Shown here: positions 36,274-45,713 of the stretch, one piece after another
Numbering within the stretch: position 1 is the first letter of the stretch
Layout of the letters: every line of letters starts with the position of its first letter
Notes under the pieces: model-generated
Seen by the model: only the letters and a program-made list of their open reading frames with translations
Databases searched by the model: none
What the model was told of the DNA's origin: nothing
Assembly: GCF_001457775.1 (NCBI RefSeq)
Contig: NZ_CYSG01000024.1
Location: 1-51,086, forward strand
Direction: 5' to 3'
DNA length: 51,086 nt
From: Phaeobacter sp. CECT 5382
Lineage (GTDB): Bacteria > Pseudomonadota > Alphaproteobacteria > Rhodobacterales > Rhodobacteraceae
Program-made: the position numbers and the translations under genes

Positions 36274-36642
36274 TCAGGAGAGTGCGGGCGGCCCGCGCGC
36301 ATCATAGCGCCAGTGAAAACCGGCCGTATGATGGGTGAAGCTCTGATCAGCCCAGCGGGCTGTCAGAGGTGTATTCAGCGCCAGCTCTGGCCCGGTATCA
36401 GGCAGGGTGGCGCTGGCGGATAGCGCCGAGAATGGACAACTACGGTCGTCCATTTGTTCCGTTGGATGTGGGGTCGGACTATCTTCACCCAGATCGACCC
36501 ACTGTTCCTGCACCCCATCGGTGGTGCAGATCACCAAGAGCACCCGCCCGTCTCCATCATGTGTAGGCATCCAGCCTGCCGGAACCAGTCCGGCAGCGCT
36601 GATTGTGAACAGCATGAGATATGAGAACAGGCGGCGCAGCAC
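36274..36642 (-). CDS. DUF2946-like small protein
   Basis: The 122-residue protein starts with a hydrophobic signal or anchor (LRRLFSYLMLFTISAAGLVPAGW). It then has VLLVICTTDG, a Pro/His/Glu stretch, and SCPFSALSA, the C...C pattern of DUF2946, a family found next to copper- and metal-related membrane genes. The GTG at 36642, five bases after the engB stop, gives a sensible signal peptide; the frame is open back into engB. It lacks a clear ribosome-binding site and may be coupled to engB. Confidence 0.6.
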   Translation of the reverse strand: MLRRLFSYLMLFTISAAGLVPAGWMPTHDGDGRVLLVICTTDGVQEQWVDLGEDSPTPHPTEQMDDRSCPFSALSASATLPDTGPELALNTPLTARWADQSFTHHTAGFHWRYDARGPPALS

Positions 36643-36646
36643 TTGT

Positions 36647-37297
36647 TTATTCGAGGCCGCAGATGATGGAGCGCAGCGTGGCGATACCATCGCCTTTTTC
36701 AGACGAGGTCAGCACGATTTCAGGATAAGCGGCGGGGTGGCGAGCCAGGGCAGTACGCACCTGTTCCATCACGCGCTCACGGTCTTTGAGCTTTACCTTG
36801 TCGGCCTTGGTCATGACGCATTGGAAGGTCACGGCGGAACTATCCAGCAGGCTCATGATCTCTTCGTCGACGTCTTTGACGCCGTGGCGGCTGTCAATCA
36901 GCACAAAGGCGCGGCGCAGGGTCTGTCGCCCGCTGAGATAGCGTTTGAGCAGCTTTTGCCATTTCTCCACCACGGCCAGCGGCGCGTTAGCATAGCCATA
37001 GCCGGGCAGGTCGACGAGATAGAGATCGGGGCCTTGGGTGAAATAGTTGATTTCCTGCGTGCGCCCTGGTGTGTTTGACGCCCGCGCCAGACCTTTGGTA
37101 CCGGTGAGGGCATTGATCAGGCTGGATTTGCCGACGTTTGAACGCCCGGCAAAACAGACCTCCATCCGGTCGGCATCGGGCAGGCCGGACATGGCGACGA
37201 CGCCTTTGACAAAAAGGGACTCGCCCGCAAACAGTTTGCGGCCCTTTTCGGCGGTGATTTGGTCAGGCTCTTCGGCCAAAGAAAACGGGATCTGCAT
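36647..37297 (-). CDS. engB: Ribosome biogenesis GTPase YsxC/EngB
   Basis: The 216-residue GTPase has the G1 motif GRSNVGKSS, G2 (RTQEINYF), G3 DLPGYGYA and G4 TKADK. It helps assemble the 50S subunit. The ATG at 37297 with AAGG upstream is preferred to the GTG one codon before; either way it abuts the MOSC gene stop. It is followed by the DUF2946-like gene. Confidence 0.94.
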   Translation of the reverse strand: MQIPFSLAEEPDQITAEKGRKLFAGESLFVKGVVAMSGLPDADRMEVCFAGRSNVGKSSLINALTGTKGLARASNTPGRTQEINYFTQGPDLYLVDLPGYGYANAPLAVVEKWQKLLKRYLSGRQTLRRAFVLIDSRHGVKDVDEEIMSLLDSSAVTFQCVMTKADKVKLKDRERVMEQVRTALARHPAAYPEIVLTSSEKGDGIATLRSIICGLE

Positions 37298-38049
37298 CAC
37301 AGTACCTTTACGCTATCGCCCAGTCGGATGTCACCACCGGTGATGACTTCGGCGTAGACAGAGAAATCCTGATGCCCCCAGGTCTCCTTGAGGGTCTTCA
37401 GGGTATCGGCGTCGCGCACGCCGGTCTCGGGATTGGCGGTGGTGGCCAGGCAACGCGTTACGCGTTCGCGAATGAGGAATGTTACTTCGCCGATCTGGAT
37501 CTGGCTGCCCATCAGGTCGTTCTCAGCCCAGGGGGCGCCCAGATCGAACCAGATATTGCCGCGCCAGCGTTTCGGCGACAGGTCGTGCCCGATAGCGGCC
37601 TCGACCGCGCGATGAGAGTCCCAGTTACACAGGGAAACAGATGGGAAATCAGTGTCGGTCATGCCGCGACCGGGCACCCGAATAATGCGGGCAGAGGCGG
37701 CGCGATCAGCTGGTGTCAGCGGCTTTTCCCAATCGAGAAACCGCTGCAGGTCTGCGGCGGCGTCGGGATCAAAGCTGAGATCGGGGCGATCGGGATGGGA
37801 GAGGGTCAGCTGACCCGTGACATCCTCCAGCTGGGCGTTGATCGCCATCAGCTGCGGCGCTTTGGCACCCCGGGTGAAATTGGCGCAGGGGGCCCATTGG
37901 GACCCATCCGCCTTGGAGGCATCATGGGCTACGGCCCAGACGCGATCGCCGGGCATGGTTTGCCCGGCGATCATGGTTACGCTGTCCAGTGCTTCGCGCC
38001 CGTGTGATTTGAGCGGGTGGCGCCAGATATCTGTAACGCTGTGGATCAT
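37297..38049 (-). CDS. MOSC domain protein
   Basis: The 250-residue protein has an N-terminal beta-barrel (VTDIWRHPLKSHGRE) and a MOSC core with TRCLATTANPETG, where the cysteine is placed like the sulfur- or molybdenum-binding cysteine of MOSC/mARC proteins. Its substrate is unknown. Its start overlaps the yidC stop by 4 bases and its stop touches engB, forming a yidC-MOSC-engB unit. Confidence 0.85.
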   Translation of the reverse strand: MIHSVTDIWRHPLKSHGREALDSVTMIAGQTMPGDRVWAVAHDASKADGSQWAPCANFTRGAKAPQLMAINAQLEDVTGQLTLSHPDRPDLSFDPDAAADLQRFLDWEKPLTPADRAASARIIRVPGRGMTDTDFPSVSLCNWDSHRAVEAAIGHDLSPKRWRGNIWFDLGAPWAENDLMGSQIQIGEVTFLIRERVTRCLATTANPETGVRDADTLKTLKETWGHQDFSVYAEVITGGDIRLGDSVKVL

Positions 38050-39851
38050 TTCTGATCCGTTTTTGGCTTCTTCTTGAAGCTCGACTTGATATTGCCAAAC
38101 ACATCCGGCTTGTAGCCGTGGCTGCGCATGATCAGATACTGCTGGCTGAATGTAATGGTGTTGTTGGCAATCCAGTACACCACCAGGCCAGAGGCAAAAC
38201 CGCCCAGCATGAACATGAAGACCCAGGGCATCCAAGCAAAGATCATCTGCTGGGTGGGATCCGTGGGCGCAGGGTTCAGCTTTTGCTGCAGCCACATCGA
38301 AATACCCAGCAGGATGGGCAGGATACCGATAAAGACCAGCGCCAGGATGCTGTCGGGTGCAGGGCCTTCAAAGGGCAGCAGACCAAAGAGATTGATCAGC
38401 GAGGTTGGGTCAGGCGCGCTCAGATCCTGGAACGGACCAAAGAAGGGCGCATGACGCAGCTCCAGTGTGACAAAGATCACCTTATAGAGCGAGAAGAAGA
38501 TCGGGATCTGGATCAGAATTGGCAAACAGCCGGCAGCGGGGTTCACTTTTTCCCGCTTATACAGCTCCATGATCTCTTTCTGCTGCTTTTGACGGTCGTC
38601 ACCAACCCGTTCTTTCAGCTTCTCCATCTCCGGCTGCAGCTCTTTCATCTTTGCCATCGAGGCATAGGATTTATAGGCCAGCGGGAAGACGATGATCTTG
38701 ATCAGAATGGTGAGGCCGATGATGGCCCAGCCCATGTTGCCGATCAGCGCATTCAGCCAATGCAGAACCGCAAACATCGGTTTGGTCAGGAAGAAGAACC
38801 AGCCCCAGTCGATGCTGTCGAGGAAACCGGCAATGCCGCCCTTTTCATAGGCGCGGATGGTTGCCCATTCCTTGGCGCCGGAAAACAGCTGGGTGGTGAC
38901 TTCGGTTGATTCACCATCGGCAAGGGTCACGGTCGGCAGGACCACATCTGTCTGATAGATCTCGCGGCGTTCGTCGTATTTGGCGATCGAGCGGAAGGCC
39001 TGACCGGGGGCAGGAATCAGGGTCGACATCCAGTAGTGATCGGTGAAGCCGATCCAGCCATTGGCTTCGACCTGCTTGATCTCGGATCGTGATCCATCAC
39101 GTGGATCGATCTCAAAGTCGGCAACATCCGAATAGTCCAGCTCTGCCAGTTCGCCGTCGGTCATGCCGACAACACCTTCGTGCAGGATGAAGAAGTTCTT
39201 CAGATCCGCAGGCTCACCATGGCGTGCCAGAGTACCATAGGGGGCCAGTGCAACGGTCTCGCCAGAGGCGTTGCTGACCGACTGGGAGATCGAGAACATA
39301 TAGTCCTGGTCCACCGCGATGGTGCGGCTGAACGTCAGGCCCTTGCCGTTGTCCCAAGAGAGGGTCACCGGGCTGTCAGGGGTCAGCGTCGCATCGCTGG
39401 CAGCGGTCCAGATCGTGTTGGCATTGGGGACGTCCTCAAACCCGAGGCCACTGCCTGCAGCCCAGCCGTAGAGGGCGTAATAGGCACCTGGTTCGCCGAC
39501 GGGCGACAGGAACTGGACGATTTCAGGATTGTCGATGGTGACGCGGTAATCTTTCAGCGCCAGATCGTCGATGCGACCGCCCTGCAGCGAGATGCTGCCG
39601 GATAGCCGGTCGGTTTCGATGCTGAGACGCGGCGCATCAGAGGCGTTGGCCTCTTCGCTGCTTTGGCTGGCCACAGCTTCGGCTGCAGCGGCACTTGGCG
39701 TGCTGGCGGTATCACCTGCTGGTGCCGTTTCAGCAGCCAGGGCTTCCGGTGCCGGCTCCGGCTCTGGGGGTGGGAAAAAACTATACCACCCGAGAATTAC
39801 CAGGAAGCTGAGTGCGGTCGCGAGAATGAGATTCTTGTTCTGGTCGTCCAT
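38046..39851 (-). CDS. yidC: Membrane protein insertase YidC
   Basis: YidC (601 residues) has the N-terminal anchor NLILATALSFLVILGWYSFF, a large periplasmic beta domain (about 70-370), and five C-terminal membrane segments. These include KMKELQPEMEKLKERVGDD (the cytoplasmic loop) and the hydrophilic-groove helix region NPAAGCLPILIQIPIFFSLYKV. It inserts membrane proteins with or without SecYEG. The ATG at 39851 is chosen, as upstream residues are not YidC-like. Confidence 0.96.
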   Translation of the reverse strand: MDDQNKNLILATALSFLVILGWYSFFPPPEPEPAPEALAAETAPAGDTASTPSAAAAEAVASQSSEEANASDAPRLSIETDRLSGSISLQGGRIDDLALKDYRVTIDNPEIVQFLSPVGEPGAYYALYGWAAGSGLGFEDVPNANTIWTAASDATLTPDSPVTLSWDNGKGLTFSRTIAVDQDYMFSISQSVSNASGETVALAPYGTLARHGEPADLKNFFILHEGVVGMTDGELAELDYSDVADFEIDPRDGSRSEIKQVEANGWIGFTDHYWMSTLIPAPGQAFRSIAKYDERREIYQTDVVLPTVTLADGESTEVTTQLFSGAKEWATIRAYEKGGIAGFLDSIDWGWFFFLTKPMFAVLHWLNALIGNMGWAIIGLTILIKIIVFPLAYKSYASMAKMKELQPEMEKLKERVGDDRQKQQKEIMELYKREKVNPAAGCLPILIQIPIFFSLYKVIFVTLELRHAPFFGPFQDLSAPDPTSLINLFGLLPFEGPAPDSILALVFIGILPILLGISMWLQQKLNPAPTDPTQQMIFAWMPWVFMFMLGGFASGLVVYWIANNTITFSQQYLIMRSHGYKPDVFGNIKSSFKKKPKTDQK

Positions 39852-39929
39852 TTGGGACTGCCACCTCGTGTAGGGAATGACAGGGTGTGGTTCAACAGAG
39901 ATGCCCCCCAAAGGTCAAGCAGAATCGCG

Positions 39930-39957
39930 GAAAACCGGGGCAGCAATGCGCCCCGGC
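39930..39957 (-). terminator. Terminator after the EAL-domain gene
   Basis: On the - strand CCGGGGC/GCCCCGG (39956-39950 with 39941-39935) is followed by TTTT (39934-39931). It separates the EAL gene from yidC. Confidence 0.75.
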
Positions 39958-39984
39958 GGCCGAAAACAGCAGATCAGGAGGGGA

Positions 39985-41529
39985 TCAGCGGGTGTGACGC
40001 CCGATTTCCGGTGCATCTTGCAGCTTTGCCTCATGCGCCGTGATCCAGTCCAGTGTCTGGTCAAAAGGCATTGGACGGCCAATGCCGAAACCCTGAACGT
40101 GGTCACAGCCTAGCTGAGCCAGAAGCGCGTGCTCACCAACGGTCTCTACCCCTTCGGCCAGAGTTTCCAGGTCGAGACGCTCGGCCATGGTCAGGATGGC
40201 AGCAATGAGTTTCTGCTGGTCAGGGTCACGGTCTGCACGCAGCACGAAAGACCGGTCAATCTTGATTCGTGAGATATTGAACCGGCGCACAGCAGAGATG
40301 GATGCATGGCCAGTGCCAAAATCGTCCAGTTCAATATGGCAGCCCAGCTCGCTGAGGGCGGCGATATTACGGGTGACGACATCGTCAGGCTGGTCGGTCA
40401 TCACGGTTTCCAGGATTTCCACCGAAAGACGGGTCGGCGGCAGGCCAAAACGCTCCAGCTCCCATTTGATGTTTTCCGACAGATTCGGATTGCGCAGTTC
40501 CTGGGTGGCGAAATTCACTCCAACTGCCGGGACTTTCACACCGGCGGCATCCCAGGCATTCAGTGCGGTCAGGGAATGATAGAGCATGACCTGGCTGAGG
40601 CGTTCCATCAAGCCGGCGTCCTCAAGGACAGGGAGGAATTTTGCCGGGGGAACCAGCCCGCGTACGGGATGCATCCAGCGCGCCAGCGCCTCAAAGCCGG
40701 AGACGCGACCGGTGTCGGTGCAGATTTGCGGCTGGAACCATGGCAGGATCTGGCCTGCCTCCAGGGCTTCTGCTGCCTCTTCGCGCAGGCTGCCACGGGC
40801 CATGCTGCGCTGTTGCATGTCTGCCGAAAACACCCGAATGCCCGAGGGGCCATTTTGTTGGGCCTCGCTGAGGGCCGCTGCGGCTGCAGTGGTCCATTCG
40901 GCGGGGGTCTCTCCGGGGGCGCGGCTGTGCAGGCAAAAGCCAATGGAACAGGAAACGTAAACGGTGCTGCCGTCCAGCGAAATGGGTTCTTCTACGGCGG
41001 CCTGGATGCGGCCTGCCAGCTGCACACAGGATTCGAGATCCAGCTGCAACACAGGGGTAAGGCAAATGGCGAACTTGCTGTCGCCAATGCGGGCCACGGT
41101 ATCGCCGTTGCGCAAAGTGCTGGCGATTCTCTCGCCACAGTTCAGCATGACCCGATCACCGGCTTCTTGCCCGTCACGATGCACGAGGTCCTTGAAATCA
41201 TCCACTTCGATCACATAAAGCGCCGAGCGCAGACCTGATTTGGCACAGTCGTGAAAGACCCGGTCCAGTTCCAGCTCAAAGCCTTCGCGCAGCATCAAGC
41301 CAGTGACATTGTCGCGTGGGACTGCATTGCGGCCACGACCGGAAAAACCACCCATGGCGGCAAAGACCAGGGGAAGCCCGAGAGCGACCCACAACAGAGC
41401 AGCTTCGCCGCCCAACCAGAAAGTCGCGAGAGTGAGGGCAGGCAAGAACGCCAGAATGGGCGGCGCGAACAGCGCCGGGGCCAATCTTGTCCGAATTCGG
41501 TTCAGGAGACCTGAATTCGCTTTTGTCAT
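39985..41529 (-). CDS. Cyclic-di-GMP phosphodiesterase with degenerate GGDEF and EAL domains
   Basis: The 514-residue protein has two N-terminal membrane segments (about 20-60), a GGDEF domain whose signature is IGDSK (148-152) and so unlikely to make c-di-GMP, and an EAL domain with intact FEALARW (E270) and DDFGTGHAS metal-binding sites. It probably hydrolyses c-di-GMP to pGpG and lowers the motile-to-sessile signal. It lies between ttcA and yidC, with its own terminator. Confidence 0.9.
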   Translation of the reverse strand: MTKANSGLLNRIRTRLAPALFAPPILAFLPALTLATFWLGGEAALLWVALGLPLVFAAMGGFSGRGRNAVPRDNVTGLMLREGFELELDRVFHDCAKSGLRSALYVIEVDDFKDLVHRDGQEAGDRVMLNCGERIASTLRNGDTVARIGDSKFAICLTPVLQLDLESCVQLAGRIQAAVEEPISLDGSTVYVSCSIGFCLHSRAPGETPAEWTTAAAAALSEAQQNGPSGIRVFSADMQQRSMARGSLREEAAEALEAGQILPWFQPQICTDTGRVSGFEALARWMHPVRGLVPPAKFLPVLEDAGLMERLSQVMLYHSLTALNAWDAAGVKVPAVGVNFATQELRNPNLSENIKWELERFGLPPTRLSVEILETVMTDQPDDVVTRNIAALSELGCHIELDDFGTGHASISAVRRFNISRIKIDRSFVLRADRDPDQQKLIAAILTMAERLDLETLAEGVETVGEHALLAQLGCDHVQGFGIGRPMPFDQTLDWITAHEAKLQDAPEIGRHTR

Positions 41530-41594
41530 GTTCAGACCTTTCGCCTAAAGCAAGTATGCTCTGGCAGATTAAGGGACTGCTTCTGACTCTGAAG

Positions 41595-42482
41595 TTAACG
41601 CAGCAGAGGAATTTCCTCGGAATCCGGCGTTTCTGACGTTGATTTGCGTGCAAGTCCCATAAAATCAAAGAGTTTGGGGTCCAGCAGATGGGAAGGTCGG
41701 GCATTCATCAGCGAACGGAACATGACCTGTCGGCGACCGGGGCTGTTGCGCTCCCATTGGTCGAGAATCTGCTTGACCTGCTGGCGCTGTAGCCCGTCCT
41801 GACTGCCACAAAGATCACAGGGAATGATCGGGTAGTCCATTGCTTTTGCGAATTTTTCACAATCTTCCTCGGCCACATGAGCGAGGGGGCGATAGACAAA
41901 GAGATCACCTTCTTCATTGACCAGTTTGGGCGGCATGGTGGCCAGGCGCCCGCCGTGGAACAGGTTCATGAAGAAGGTTTCGAGGATATCATCGCGGTGA
42001 TGGCCGAGAATCACTGCCGAGCAGCCTTCTTCGCGCGCAACCCGGTACAGGTTGCCGCGGCGCAGCCGCGAGCAGAGCGCGCAAAACGTGCGCCCAGCGG
42101 GTACCTTGTCGACTACGATACTGTAGGTGTCCTGATATTCGATTCGATGCGGCACACCCATCTTTTCCAGAAAGGCAGGCAGCACGGTTGCCGGAAAACC
42201 CGGTTGCCCCTGATCCAGATTGCAGGCCAGAAGATCAACTGGCAGCAAGCCGCGCCACTTCAGCTCATGCAGGACCGCCAGCAGGGTGTAGCTATCCTTG
42301 CCACCGGACAGGCAGACCAGCCAGCGCGGCGTGCTGCCATCTGCCGGGCGTTCCACCATGCCGTATTGTTCGATGGCTTCACGGGCATATCGCACGATGC
42401 GTTTGCGCAGTTTCTTGAACTCGGTGGTCGAGGGGGCACCGGCAAAGAGCGGGTGAATGTCGTCGCGGTCATTATCAAGCAT
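41595..42482 (-). CDS. ttcA: tRNA 2-thiocytidine(32) synthetase TtcA
   Basis: The 295-residue protein has the PP-loop SGGKDS (59-64) and two CxxC motifs (C134/C137 and C222/C225), three of whose cysteines hold the 4Fe-4S cluster. TtcA thiolates cytidine 32 of several tRNAs. It is divergent from the DUF900 gene. Confidence 0.93.
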   Translation of the reverse strand: MLDNDRDDIHPLFAGAPSTTEFKKLRKRIVRYAREAIEQYGMVERPADGSTPRWLVCLSGGKDSYTLLAVLHELKWRGLLPVDLLACNLDQGQPGFPATVLPAFLEKMGVPHRIEYQDTYSIVVDKVPAGRTFCALCSRLRRGNLYRVAREEGCSAVILGHHRDDILETFFMNLFHGGRLATMPPKLVNEEGDLFVYRPLAHVAEEDCEKFAKAMDYPIIPCDLCGSQDGLQRQQVKQILDQWERNSPGRRQVMFRSLMNARPSHLLDPKLFDFMGLARKSTSETPDSEEIPLLR

Positions 42483-42614
42483 TGCCGGGCTCCTAAATCC
42501 TGGCGCGAGGCATAGGCCAGGACAGCCCGGAAAGTCAAAACCCTAGTTGCGCAGCCTTGGGTTGTGCTACGCTCGCCGCAGGATTTGAACGGGTATTTTG
42601 AAAGGGTTTTTGGT

Positions 42615-43550
42615 ATGGATTATTTCTTTTCCGTGCGCGGCCGATCTGGTGATGGCTATTCTGACAGTCTGGGCCGCGCGAAATATCTGGCGGTTCCGGG
42701 ATCAGTGAACAAGGTGAGCCGCGCCCATGAAATAAAAAAGACCAGTTGGTTCAAGAAAGTTCAGGAAAAGGCTGGGGCAAAGCCACCGCTGAAAGGGCAT
42801 ATCGTGGTCTTTGTACATGGCTTCAATACAGAACAATATGACATGCTGGAACGCCACCGTAAGATCCGCAAAGGTCTGGAGGCACAGGGTTTCAAGGGAA
42901 CTCTTGTCAGTTTTGACTGGCCCAGTGATGGATCCGCGCTGGGCTATTCATCGGACCGGCGCGATGCGCGTCTGTCGGCGGACCGTCTGTTTCAGGACGG
43001 CATAACCCGGTTGTCGGCCATGCAAACCGAGAATTGCGACTTCAATGTCCACGTTCTGGCGCATTCCATGGGCTGCTTTTTGCTGCGCGAGGCCTTTGAC
43101 TATGCGGATGATGATCACAAAACCGCACAGAAAAGCTGGACCGTCAGTCAAATTGCCCTGGTGGCCGCGGATATTTCGCAGAAGTCGATGATTGATGGCA
43201 GCTCGAAATCATCGTCGTTGCTGCGCCACAGCACGCGGGTGACAAGCTACTACAGTCCTTTTGACGATATTCTCTCGATCTCCGAGGTCAAACGGATCGG
43301 CGTCAGCCGGCGCCTGGGCCGGGTCGGTCTGCCGGATGCGCATTCGGAAAAAGCGGTGAACCTTTATTGTGGCGCGTATTTCAAACAGAACCGTGAGACC
43401 TTTGGCGATGCGGTTGGCATGTCTCACCGCTGGTATTTTGAATCACAGCGTTTCTACGAGGATCTCTACCATACGTTCATGGGCAAACTGGATCGCGACG
43501 TCATTCCGACTCGTGGCCGCAGCGACCAGGGCAATCTTGCTTTGACGTGA
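42615..43550 (+). CDS. DUF900-family alpha/beta hydrolase
   Basis: The 311-residue protein has [10 protein letters not shown] (oxyanion region), [12 protein letters not shown] and the nucleophile elbow AHSMGC (S151). These identify the DUF900 esterase-like group, whose substrates are unknown. I take the ATG at 42615 ([12 protein letters not shown]). Its last 50 bases overlap the end of yidD on the other strand, so the two genes converge and share DNA. Confidence 0.85.
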   Translation: MDYFFSVRGRSGDGYSDSLGRAKYLAVPGSVNKVSRAHEIKKTSWFKKVQEKAGAKPPLKGHIVVFVHGFNTEQYDMLERHRKIRKGLEAQGFKGTLVSFDWPSDGSALGYSSDRRDARLSADRLFQDGITRLSAMQTENCDFNVHVLAHSMGCFLLREAFDYADDDHKTAQKSWTVSQIALVAADISQKSMIDGSSKSSSLLRHSTRVTSYYSPFDDILSISEVKRIGVSRRLGRVGLPDAHSEKAVNLYCGAYFKQNRETFGDAVGMSHRWYFESQRFYEDLYHTFMGKLDRDVIPTRGRSDQGNLALT

Positions 43551-43887
43551 CCGAAGGCGCGTCTGGGGCGGTTTCAGGGGAGATTGCTGCGGGCTTATGG
43601 CTTGCTTTCGTGTGCGCTGTGCCTGTGCCTGTTCTTGGGCCTGTGTCCGTATCCATATCCGTGCCCGGAACTGGGTCATAGCCATCTCCACCCAGGGGAT
43701 GGCAACGACCGATACGGCGCGCCGTCAGCCAGGCCCCCTTGAGGCCCCCGTGTTTTTCAAAGGCTTCCAGCGCATAGGCAGAGCAGGTGGGCTGATACCG
43801 ACAGTTGAATCCAACCCAGGGCGAAAAGAACAGCCGGTAGGCACGCACTGGCAGGGCCAGGAGATGGGCAAGCGGGGTCATTGTCAT
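43501..43887 (-). CDS. yidD: Membrane protein insertion efficiency factor YidD, extended
   Basis: The N-terminal 75 residues are typical Yid[33 protein letters not shown] and [17 protein letters not shown]. YidD assists YidC-dependent insertion. At 128 residues it is longer than usual; the extra C-terminal part is low complexity (Asp/Thr/Gly/Pro) and probably disordered. Gene order rpmH-rnpA-yidD is canonical, but three other genes separate it from yidC. Confidence 0.92.
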   Translation of the reverse strand: MTMTPLAHLLALPVRAYRLFFSPWVGFNCRYQPTCSAYALEAFEKHGGLKGAWLTARRIGRCHPLGGDGYDPVPGTDMDTDTGPRTGTGTAHTKASHKPAAISPETAPDAPSVTSKQDCPGRCGHESE

Positions 43888-43977
43888 AAGGCCTAGATAG
43901 GCTTTGCTGCAGGCGTGATAAAGGGCTGGAGAAGAGAATTGCTCAGATTTGCCGAAATGGCTCTTTGGCGCCCACCG

Positions 43978-44430
43978 TCAGCCGTGGATCTTTTTCACCG
44001 CATAGGCCAGGTCACGTTTGAGATCTTCGAAGTCGCGCGCGGCAGTTGCTTCAGCCCGCCCGATGAGAACATAATCCCAACCCAAATGGCCGATCTGTGG
44101 CAAGACCATGCGTGCAGCTTCGCGCAATCGACGCTTTGCGCGGTTGCGGGCCACGGCGTTGCCAACTTTTTTGGAACAGGTGAACCCGACCCGAATCCCT
44201 TCGGCTTCTCCCTCTTTGCGTTTTCGGCCCTGCACCATCATGCTTTTTGTGCCCTGACGGCGGGCGCGGGCGGCAGCAAGAAATTCACTGCGCTTGGAAA
44301 GAACCAGAAGCGGAGCCGGTTGCGGGACCGGTCTGGCCTGGGGGGCAGGGGGCTCTGCGCAAACAGAAACCGCCGAAGGCTGGTTCCCATGGTCAGCTGT
44401 GCTGTCCTCAGGGGCCTTCGGCGGTGTCAT
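43978..44430 (-). CDS. rnpA: Ribonuclease P protein component
   Basis: RnpA (150 residues) has the RNR motif in KKVGNAVARNRAKRRLREAAR. It binds RNase P RNA to mature tRNA 5' ends. The ATG at 44430 has AAGGA nine bases upstream; a TTG three codons earlier is an alternative. The first 40 or so residues are a Pro/Ala/Glu-rich extension before the usual KRSEFLAAARARRQ start. It follows rpmH by 26 bases. Confidence 0.93.
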   Translation of the reverse strand: MTPPKAPEDSTADHGNQPSAVSVCAEPPAPQARPVPQPAPLLVLSKRSEFLAAARARRQGTKSMMVQGRKRKEGEAEGIRVGFTCSKKVGNAVARNRAKRRLREAARMVLPQIGHLGWDYVLIGRAEATAARDFEDLKRDLAYAVKKIHG

Positions 44431-44456
44431 ATCTGTCAATCCTTGAAGCTGTGCGC

Positions 44457-44591
44457 TTATGCGCTCAGCTCCTTGCGGCCACGTGCGCGGCGTGCGTTGA
44501 GGATCTTGCGGCCTGCCTTGGTGGCCATGCGCGCACGGAAACCGTGGCGACGTTTACGAACCAGGTTCGAAGGCTGATAGGTGCGTTTCAT
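44457..44591 (-). CDS. rpmH: 50S ribosomal protein L34
   Basis: The 44-residue frame on the - strand begins [20 protein letters not shown] and ends in [11 protein letters not shown], the full-length L34 sequence. It is the first gene of the rpmH-rnpA-yidD cluster and has a good promoter about 70 bases upstream. Confidence 0.97.
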   Translation of the reverse strand: MKRTYQPSNLVRKRRHGFRARMATKAGRKILNARRARGRKELSA

Positions 44592-44660
44592 CGCTCCGGT
44601 CTCCAATTTCTACATCGGGCAAGCGGAATCGCCACCCGGGGGGTCTATCTCGAAGCCCGG

Positions 44661-44689
44661 TCATTAGAAGGGATTCTCTGCCAAGTCAA
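44661..44689 (-). promoter_or_regulatory. rpmH promoter
   Basis: On the - strand, TTGACT (44689-44684) and TAATGA (44666-44661) are separated by exactly 17 bases. The transcript would start about 60-65 bases before rpmH. The rest of the 387-base rpmH/TMEM64 gap (to 44978) contains no gene that I can see; it should also hold the promoter for the + strand pair. Confidence 0.65.
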
Positions 44690-44978
44690 ACCCTGCGGCC
44701 TGTCTTTTGGCATTCGGGCGCAACATTTTTGTCAAAAACCGCAGGAAATGGCCCAACTAGCCTGCCATGCACGTCCTGAAATGTTGCAGATTTCGCCGTA
44801 AACCATCGAAACCTCACAAAATGGAGGCTATCAGATCAAGGCCCCGTGATGAAACCCTGCAATGGCTCGCACAGGGGCTCATTTCAGCGTAGCACGCTAT
44901 GGGCGCTTTTAGGTGCCAGGAGATTGGCAGCAAACTGGCAGCCCTACACACCACCAAAGCCTACAGAAAGGCCCACAG

Positions 44979-45710
44979 ATGAGTAAGACGACAGAGACAT
45001 CTAAATCGGGCCTAAGCCGACACCTGCCTTTGATTGCTGTTGTGAGTGTTGCGCTGATTGGGGCGATAACCCTGAAAGACCACCTGACTTTCGACACCCT
45101 GCGCGACAATCGCGAGGCGCTGATGGCGTTTCGGGATCAGAACTATCTGGGGCTCGCTGCCATTTTTGCCGGAGTTTACATTCTCATTGTGGTGTTTTCC
45201 CTGCCGGGTGCTGCGGTGGCATCGGTCACTGGCGGATTTCTGTTCGGGCTGTTCTCCGGGACAGCGCTGAATGTCGTTTCGGCCACAATTGGCGCGTCAG
45301 GGATCTTTCTGGCGGCGCGCTGGGGGCTGGGCGAAATGCTGACGGCCAAGCTCGAATCGGCGGAAGGCCGTATTCAGATGCTGAAAAACGCCCTGCGCCA
45401 GAACGAGGTCGAAGTGCTGCTGTTGCTGCGGCTGGTGCCTGCGGTGCCATTCTTTGTGGCCAACCTGCTGCCGGCCCTGGTGGGGGTGCGCTTTGGCAAT
45501 TTCCTTTGGACGACGGCGCTGGGCATCATTCCAGGTGCGATTGTCTTTACCTGGATCGGCGTTGGCGTCGGCGAGGTCTTTGATCGCGGCGAGGATCCCG
45601 ATCTGTCGCTGCTGTGGGAGCCGCATGTGATTGGCCCGATCCTTGGGCTCTGCGTGCTGGCAACCATGCCGATCATTGTCAAAACCCTGCGCCCAAAGAA
45701 AGAGAGCTGA
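44979..45710 (+). CDS. TVP38/TMEM64 (DedA-related) membrane protein
   Basis: The 243-residue protein has an N-terminal helix (about 15-33) and the SNARE-associated/VTT core: FSLPGAAVASVTGGFLFGLFSGTALN, LLRLVPAVPFFVANLLPALVGVRFGNFLWTTALGIIPGA. Family members are implicated in lipid scrambling or undecaprenyl-phosphate handling. The ATG at 44979 is used. The flavoprotein gene follows after three bases, a pairing seen as a fusion in some bacteria. Confidence 0.87.
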   Translation: MSKTTETSKSGLSRHLPLIAVVSVALIGAITLKDHLTFDTLRDNREALMAFRDQNYLGLAAIFAGVYILIVVFSLPGAAVASVTGGFLFGLFSGTALNVVSATIGASGIFLAARWGLGEMLTAKLESAEGRIQMLKNALRQNEVEVLLLLRLVPAVPFFVANLLPALVGVRFGNFLWTTALGIIPGAIVFTWIGVGVGEVFDRGEDPDLSLLWEPHVIGPILGLCVLATMPIIVKTLRPKKES

Positions 45711-45713
45711 GTC

